Shown piece after piece: positions 24,150 to 28,594 of a stretch of 28,594 nucleotides of DNA. The stretch is from assembly GCA_902476645.1 (NCBI GenBank), contig CABSEG010000031.1:1-28594 (forward strand), written 5' to 3'. The stretch is from an uncultured Lachnospiraceae bacterium (lineage in GTDB: Bacteria; Bacillota; Clostridia; Lachnospirales; Lachnospiraceae). The position numbers were made by a program, and so were the translations under genes. Position 1 is the first letter of the stretch. Every line of letters starts with the position of its first letter. Below the pieces are notes generated by a model that made no database searches, was not told where the DNA came from, and saw only the letters and a program-made list of their open reading frames with translations.

Positions 24150-26003
24150 ATGGAGCCATTATTTGATATTGAAGAAGAATTAAAAAAACTGCCGGCCTCA
24201 CCAGGAGTCTATATCATGCATGACGCTCAGGATGCCATCATCTATGTGGGGAAAGCCATCAGCCTGAAAAACAGGGTGCGACAGTATTTTCAGGCCAGCA
24301 GAAACAAAGGGGCAAAGATTGAGCAGATGGTTACAAGGATTCGCCGCTTTGAGTATATTGTCACGGATTCAGAGCTGGAGGCTTTGGTGCTGGAGTGTAA
24401 TCTAATCAAGGAGCACAGACCAAAATACAATACGATGCTAAAGGATGATAAGACCTACCCTTTTATCAAGGTTACGGTTTCGGAGGAATTTCCAAGAGTA
24501 TTGTTTTCCAGAACGATGAAAAAGGATAAGGATAAGTATTACGGGCCTTTTACCAGCGCCGGCGCTGTGAAGGATACGATAGAACTGATCCGGAAAGTGT
24601 ATAAGATTCGAACCTGCAACAGGAGACTGCCCAGGGACATCGGGAAGGAGCGCCCCTGTCTGAATTATCATATCAAGCAGTGTAATGCCCCATGTCAGGG
24701 CTATATCAGTCAGGAGGAGTACCGAACGGCTATCGACGGCGCTATGGCTTTCTTAAACGGAAATTACGAACCGGTTTTGGAAGCATTAGAGGAACGGATG
24801 CGGGAGGCTTCAGAACAGCTGGACTTTGAGGCGGCGGCGGAATACCGGGATCTGATCGGCAGTGTTCGTCAGATTGCCCAGAGACAGAAGGTCACAAACA
24901 GCGACGGAGAAGATAAAGACATTGTGGCGTTGGCCACCGCAGAGACGGACGCAGTGGTGCAGATGTTTTTCATTCGAAACGGAAGATTGATTGGCCGAGA
25001 TCATTTCTATCTGAGGGTGGCGCCACAGGATACCAGAAGTATGATTTTGGACAGCTTTTTAAAACAGTTTTATTCCGGCACGCCCTTTATCCCCAGAGAG
25101 GTGATGCTTCAGGAGCCTGTGGAGGATGTCCAGATCATTGAAGAGTGGCTGACCAAAAAGAGAGGACAGAGAGTCCACCTTCGGGTGCCTAAAAAGGGGA
25201 CGAAGGAAAAACTGGTAGAGTTGGCGGCCAGAAATGCAGCCATTGTCTTAGAACAGGACCGGGAACGCATCAAGCGGGAAGAAGGCAGAACCATAGGGGC
25301 GATGAGAGAGATCACAGAGCTATTGGGGCTGGAGCAGGTGGTACGTGTGGAGGCCTTTGATATCTCCAATATCAGCGGTTTTGAGTCAGTGGGTTCCATG
25401 GTGGTCTATGAGCGGGGAAGGCCCAAGCGCAGCGATTACAGGAAATTTAAAATCAAATCTGTGAAAGGTCCGGATGACTATGCCAGTATGGAGGAAGTGC
25501 TTACCAGAAGGTTTCTTCACGGGCTCAAGGAGAGAGCAACCTTACAGGAGGAAGAACTGGGAAGATTTCTTCGGTTTCCGGATCTGATTATGATGGATGG
25601 AGGCAGAGGACAGGTAAACGTGGCACTTCGCGTGTTAGAAGAGCTGCATCTACAGATACCGGTTTGTGGTATGGTAAAGGATGATCATCACAGAACCAGA
25701 GGCCTTTATTATCAGAATCGGGAGATTCCCATAGACCGTTCTTCAGAAGGATTCCGACTGATTACCAGGATTCAGGATGAAGCGCACCGCTTTGCCATTG
25801 AGTATCACCGCTCTCTCAGAAGCAAAGAGCAGGTGCACTCTATTCTGGATGACATCCCGGGTATCGGACCGGCCAGAAGGAAGGCGCTGATGCGGGCTTT
25901 TTCATCACTGGATGCCATTCGGGAGGCCAGTATAGAGGAATTGGCGGCCGTGCCCTCTATGAATGAGGGAAGCGCGAAAAGCGTCTATGATTTCTTCCAT
26001 TAA
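24150..26003 (+). CDS. uvrC: Excinuclease ABC subunit C
   Basis: UvrC makes both incisions in nucleotide excision repair after damage is marked by UvrA and UvrB. The 617-residue protein has the GIY-YIG nuclease domain (about 15-95: PGVYIMHDAQDAIIYVGKA, then ECNLIKEHRPKYN), the Cys-rich ERPCLNYHIKQCNAPC segment, a UVR domain that binds UvrB (about 200-240, SEQLDFEAAAEYRDLI), the RNase H-like endonuclease domain (about 380-540, with VEAFDISNISG and DLIMMDGGRGQ) and two C-terminal helix-hairpin-helix motifs (DDIPGIGPARRKALMRAF and IEELAAVPSMNEGSA). AGGAG precedes the ATG by about eight bases. It lies behind ftsH and its terminator; hprK follows after 108 bases with its own promoter. Confidence 0.97.
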   Translation: MEPLFDIEEELKKLPASPGVYIMHDAQDAIIYVGKAISLKNRVRQYFQASRNKGAKIEQMVTRIRRFEYIVTDSELEALVLECNLIKEHRPKYNTMLKDDKTYPFIKVTVSEEFPRVLFSRTMKKDKDKYYGPFTSAGAVKDTIELIRKVYKIRTCNRRLPRDIGKERPCLNYHIKQCNAPCQGYISQEEYRTAIDGAMAFLNGNYEPVLEALEERMREASEQLDFEAAAEYRDLIGSVRQIAQRQKVTNSDGEDKDIVALATAETDAVVQMFFIRNGRLIGRDHFYLRVAPQDTRSMILDSFLKQFYSGTPFIPREVMLQEPVEDVQIIEEWLTKKRGQRVHLRVPKKGTKEKLVELAARNAAIVLEQDRERIKREEGRTIGAMREITELLGLEQVVRVEAFDISNISGFESVGSMVVYERGRPKRSDYRKFKIKSVKGPDDYASMEEVLTRRFLHGLKERATLQEEELGRFLRFPDLIMMDGGRGQVNVALRVLEELHLQIPVCGMVKDDHHRTRGLYYQNREIPIDRSSEGFRLITRIQDEAHRFAIEYHRSLRSKEQVHSILDDIPGIGPARRKALMRAFSSLDAIREASIEELAAVPSMNEGSAKSVYDFFH

Positions 26004-26018
26004 TTGTCTGGGGAAGAA

Positions 26019-26047
26019 TTGATGTTGCCGGATAAATATGTTAAGAT
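26019..26047 (+). promoter_or_regulatory. Promoter of hprK-glucokinase
   Basis: TTGATG (26019-26024) and TAAGAT (26042-26047) are 17 bases apart, and TGT before the -10 gives an extended element. The start codon is at 26112. Confidence 0.6.
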
Positions 26048-26111
26048 AAAAACAGATGTCGGCGGCTGTCAGGTACAGCTGCATAATATAAAAAGAGAAG
26101 GAGAAGAATGG

Positions 26112-27050
26112 ATGAGTAGTGTAGCACTGACGCATGTGGTGGAAAAAATGGATTTAAAAAATCTGACACCGGACGTGGACATGTCCCAGATTAGAATTTC
26201 TCTTCCGGATATCAACCGTCCCGCTTTACAGCTTGCCGGTTATTTTGACCATTTTGATTCGGAGCGGGTACAGATCATAGGATATGTGGAGTACACTTAT
26301 CTGGAGCATTTACCCAGGGAGAAGAAGCTTCCCAATTATGAGCAATTTTTGTCCAGCAAAATTCCTTGTGTCATATATACCACAAAGACGAAGCCGGATG
26401 AAGATATGTTGCGGTTGGCTACGAAGTATGGGGTTCCAGTTCTGACCACCAGCAAAACGACGTCCTCTTTTATGGCTGAAATTATCCGGTGGCTGAATGT
26501 GGAGCTGGCGCCCTGCATTTCTATTCACGGGGTTTTAGTGGACGTTTACGGAGAAGGTGTGCTGATTATGGGGGAGAGCGGAATCGGAAAGAGTGAGGCT
26601 GCCCTGGAGCTGATCAAAAGAGGACACCGTCTGGTTAGCGATGATGTGGTGGAGATTCACAGAGTCAGCGACGAAACCCTGACCGGAACGGCGCCTGATA
26701 TTACCAGGCATTTTATTGAGCTTAGGGGAATCGGTATCATTGACGTGAAGACCTTGTTTGGAGTGGAAAGTGTGAAGAATATCCAGTCTATCGATCTGGT
26801 AATCAAACTGGAAGAGTGGGACAAGGATAAGGAATATGACAGACTTGGGCTAGAAGAAGAATATACGGAATTTTTGGGCAATAAGGTGGTGTGTCATTCC
26901 CTTCCTATCCGCCCTGGAAGAAACCTGGCTGTGATCGTGGAATCCGCGGCGGTAAATCACAGACAGAAGAAGATGGGGTATAATGCCGCCCAGGAGCTTT
27001 ATAACCGCGTACAAAATTCTTTAGCAAAGAGAAAAAATCCGGAGGGCTGA
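26112..27050 (+). CDS. hprK: HPr kinase/phosphorylase
   Basis: HprK phosphorylates HPr and Crh on Ser46 when glycolytic intermediates are high and removes the phosphate when they are low, controlling CcpA-dependent catabolite repression. The 312-residue protein has the variable N-terminal domain (about 1-125), then His140 in SIHGVLVDVYGEG, Walker A GESGIGKS (154-161), SDDVVEI (177-183) and the family signature IELRGIGIIDVKTLFG (about 202-217). The frame is open back to 26004, but AAGGAG at 26098-26103 is eight bases from the ATG at 26112, and this start gives the usual length of about 310. The glucokinase gene follows after four bases, a common arrangement linking sugar supply to HPr control. 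A candidate substrate, the HPr-like protein with Ser41, is encoded at 10054-10281. Confidence 0.96.
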   Translation: MSSVALTHVVEKMDLKNLTPDVDMSQIRISLPDINRPALQLAGYFDHFDSERVQIIGYVEYTYLEHLPREKKLPNYEQFLSSKIPCVIYTTKTKPDEDMLRLATKYGVPVLTTSKTTSSFMAEIIRWLNVELAPCISIHGVLVDVYGEGVLIMGESGIGKSEAALELIKRGHRLVSDDVVEIHRVSDETLTGTAPDITRHFIELRGIGIIDVKTLFGVESVKNIQSIDLVIKLEEWDKDKEYDRLGLEEEYTEFLGNKVVCHSLPIRPGRNLAVIVESAAVNHRQKKMGYNAAQELYNRVQNSLAKRKNPEG

Positions 27051-27054
27051 GTAT

Positions 27055-27990
27055 ATGAAAGAATATTGTTTTGGAATTGATATAGGAGGAACAACGGTAA
27101 AGTGCGGACTGTTTCGCACCGATGGAGAAGTTTTAGATAAGTGGGAGATTCCCACCAGAACAGAGAACAATGGGGCCAATATTTTACCGGATGTGGCTGA
27201 GACCATCCGTAAGAAGATCCGGGAAAAGCAGTTAAATAAGGAGCAGATCGCAGGCGTGGGTGTGGGCATACCAGGCCCGGTAAATGAAGAAGGAGAGCTT
27301 CCCTATGCCGTAAACCTCCATTGGGGCTATGTGCACCTGACAAAAGAATTGCAGGAGATGACCGGGCTTCCGGTAAAAGCGGCCAATGACGCCAACGTGG
27401 CGGCTTTGGGAGAGATGTGGAAGGGCGGCGCCGCTGGGTACCAGAATGTCATTTTAGTGACCCTCGGTACCGGAGTCGGCGGAGGCATTATTGTAAATGG
27501 CAAGATTATTTCCGGCAGCCACGGGGCAGGCGGTGAGATCGGCCATGTCCATGTGGAAGACGGGATAGAGGACGCCTGCAATTGTGGGAATAAGGGCTGT
27601 CTGGAGCAGGTGGCCTCCGCCACGGGAATCGTGCGGTTGGCCAGGGAAGCTCTGGAAGCATCCGATCAGCCTTCCCTTTTGAGAGAAGGTAAGGTGACGG
27701 CGAAGGCCGTATTTGATGCGCTCAAAGAGGGGGATGCCCTGGCAAAGGAGATTGTGGAGCGGTTTGGAAAGTATCTGGGCACGGCGCTGTCAATTTTCGC
27801 CGGTGTGGTAGATCCTCAGGTATACGTGATCGGTGGAGGTGTGTCTAAGGCGGGACCAATCCTTTTGGAATACATTCAGAAATACTATAAGGAATACGCA
27901 TTCCCCGCCTGCAAGGATGCGGCTTTTGCCCTGGCTAAGCTGGGCAATGACGCTGGGATTTACGGAGCGGCAAAATTAATTTTGTCTTAA
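27055..27990 (+). CDS. glcK: ROK family glucokinase
   Basis: This 311-residue cytoplasmic kinase converts glucose to glucose 6-phosphate with ATP. It has the ROK phosphate motif GIDIGGTTVKCGLF (about 7-20), the catalytic Asp112 in AANDANVAALGEM, the adenosine region LGTGVGGGIIVNG, GGEIGHVHVEDG with the zinc-binding His164, and the zinc cysteines in CNCGNKGCLE (Cys175, Cys177, Cys182), which are the ROK signature. The C-terminal VYVIGGGVSKAGP segment completes the fold. There is no N-terminal helix-turn-helix, so it is an enzyme and not a NagC/XylR-type repressor. GGAGG at 27042-27046 serves as ribosome binding site, inside the end of hprK, so the two genes are co-transcribed and probably coupled. 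Substrate choice (glucose, or other hexoses) is inferred from similarity to GlcK. Confidence 0.93.
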   Translation: MKEYCFGIDIGGTTVKCGLFRTDGEVLDKWEIPTRTENNGANILPDVAETIRKKIREKQLNKEQIAGVGVGIPGPVNEEGELPYAVNLHWGYVHLTKELQEMTGLPVKAANDANVAALGEMWKGGAAGYQNVILVTLGTGVGGGIIVNGKIISGSHGAGGEIGHVHVEDGIEDACNCGNKGCLEQVASATGIVRLAREALEASDQPSLLREGKVTAKAVFDALKEGDALAKEIVERFGKYLGTALSIFAGVVDPQVYVIGGGVSKAGPILLEYIQKYYKEYAFPACKDAAFALAKLGNDAGIYGAAKLILS

Positions 27991-28003
27991 GATTAAGGAA
28001 ACG

Positions 28004-28045
28004 GCCCCCAATCGTTTGGATATCAAACGGTTGGGGGCTGTTTTT
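28004..28045 (+). terminator. Rho-independent terminator between glucokinase and convergent PBP genes
   Basis: GCCCCCAATCGTTTG (28004-28018) pairs with CAAACGGTTGGGGGC (28024-28038) over 15 pairs including one T-G, with a GATAT loop and a T run at 28041-28045. The T run overlaps the stop of the minus-strand gene; a T-rich CGTTTCCTT in the other direction may give weaker termination there. Confidence 0.92.
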
Positions 28046-28594
28046 AGTCGTCAGCCTTTTTCTTCTTTTCGTTCTTTTTCGTGTCTTTTTTGGAATCCGA
28101 TTTCTGGGTTGAATCCGGTGTGGTGACCTCGTCCACTTTTTTTCCCGGATCGGTGAACAGATCCTTGATTTTATCCACAATCGTATGTCCCGGACAGGTG
28201 GAGGATGGCGCATTCGTGTACTTGGAGTCGTCTGTGGTACCCTCGCTGTCTTCCGGTCGCTTCATAAAAATCTTGGTCACAGTGGTACAGCTGGAAGAGG
28301 GGCGCAGTCCTGTGTCCCTGCACACCTGCATTGCGTAGTGGGCGTCGCAGGTCTCCGTGGGTTCTGTTCCTTTCACGAAGGATTCCGTGTAGACCATGGA
28401 GCCTCTGGGATCTGCACTGCATACACCGGAGACAGCCAGCTTGCCAGACTTTTTGCACACTGTGGCCGTGACAATGTTGGATGGCTCCTCAAACTCCCGG
28501 GACGGCAGACCGGCATGAACCCGCTTCATGATTTCATTCCACAGCTTTTTGTGGTAGCTGTGATAAATTCCACCGGAGGGAAGCTCCTCGTTGT
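28044..28594 (-). CDS. Class A penicillin-binding protein, C-terminal part (5' end outside window)
   Basis: The frame is open to the right edge, so 182 residues of the C-terminus are seen; the ATG at 28529 is internal. The first visible residues, LWNEIMKRVHAGLPSREFEEP, match the end of the transpeptidase domain of PBP1A-type proteins, where the motif Trp-x-x-x-Met-x-x-x-His-x-x-Leu-Pro is typical. Next comes the usual extension IVTATVCKKSGKLAV with Cys-rich CSADPRG and TCDAHYAMQVCRDTG sections, and a low-complexity tail rich in Lys, Asp and Thr ending KKNEKKKKADD. The full protein would make and cross-link peptidoglycan strands at the outer membrane face, anchored by an N-terminal segment not seen here. 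The Lys-rich tail may contact acidic wall polymers or the membrane; that is inference. It ends at the shared terminator. Confidence 0.82.
   Translation of the reverse strand, partial: NEELPSGGIYHSYHKKLWNEIMKRVHAGLPSREFEEPSNIVTATVCKKSGKLAVSGVCSADPRGSMVYTESFVKGTEPTETCDAHYAMQVCRDTGLRPSSSCTTVTKIFMKRPEDSEGTTDDSKYTNAPSSTCPGHTIVDKIKDLFTDPGKKVDEVTTPDSTQKSDSKKDTKKNEKKKKADD

Noticed and set aside
28044..28529. Complete small secreted protein starting at the ATG at 28529
   Set aside because: The frame continues to the window edge with PBP-like residues and there is no ribosome binding site or signal peptide at 28529.

Overview
The window looks like chromosomal core DNA from a Gram-positive anaerobe of the class Clostridia, most likely the family Lachnospiraceae. 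This is inferred from gene content: Big_2/Fn3 surface proteins, a CarD-like regulator, Fe-alcohol dehydrogenases, a stand-alone EcfA1-EcfA2-EcfT module, DUF1846 and DUF2284 proteins, HPr kinase, rubredoxin, and strong AGGAGG ribosome binding sites. No insertion sequence, phage gene, CRISPR array, tRNA or rRNA is visible, and no gap between genes reaches 300 bases.

Layout. 1-640: C-terminal end of a surface protein cut by the left edge. 793-1308: CarD-like RNA polymerase regulator. 1357-3961 (minus): an overlapping aldehyde dehydrogenase/Fe-alcohol dehydrogenase pair, divergent from 4141-5545, a Cys-rich DUF2284 protein coupled to a nitrilase-family amidase. 5666-9641: ecfA1-ecfA2-ecfT-truA followed by a Crp/Fnr regulator. 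9667-10281 (minus): a 53-residue rubredoxin gene and a small HPr-like protein lacking the phospho-histidine. 10445-12168: a diacylglycerol glycosyltransferase-like enzyme and a PlsY-like acyltransferase, translationally coupled. 12268-14197: another Fe-alcohol dehydrogenase, a perfect 15-bp hairpin, and a small alarmone synthetase. 14299-16426: a DegV fatty-acid-binding protein and a secreted polysaccharide deacetylase with cell-wall-binding repeats. 16491-18352 (minus): nagB-nagA. 18544-21818 (minus): pyrG and a DUF1846 protein. 22037-26003: ftsH and uvrC. 26112-27990: hprK and a ROK glucokinase. 28044-28594 (minus): the C-terminal part of a class A penicillin-binding protein cut by the right edge.

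Themes. Sugar use and carbon control recur: nagB/nagA feed amino sugars to glycolysis, the glucokinase phosphorylates glucose, and HPr kinase probably modifies HPr-like proteins, possibly including the one at 10054-10281. Envelope functions form a second group: PlsY-like and glycosyltransferase membrane lipid enzymes, polysaccharide deacetylase, penicillin-binding protein, surface protein, FtsH. Fermentation and redox form a third: three dehydrogenases, rubredoxin and a Crp/Fnr regulator. The most notable regulatory signal is a GTAAC-N4-GTTAC dyad centred at -41.5 relative to a predicted start upstream of rubredoxin, the geometry of a class II Crp/Fnr-activated promoter, about 0.4 kb past the end of the Crp/Fnr gene. 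I found no clear previously undescribed multi-gene system; the best leads are this promoter, the histidine-less HPr, the hairpin before the alarmone synthetase, and the DUF2284-amidase pair.
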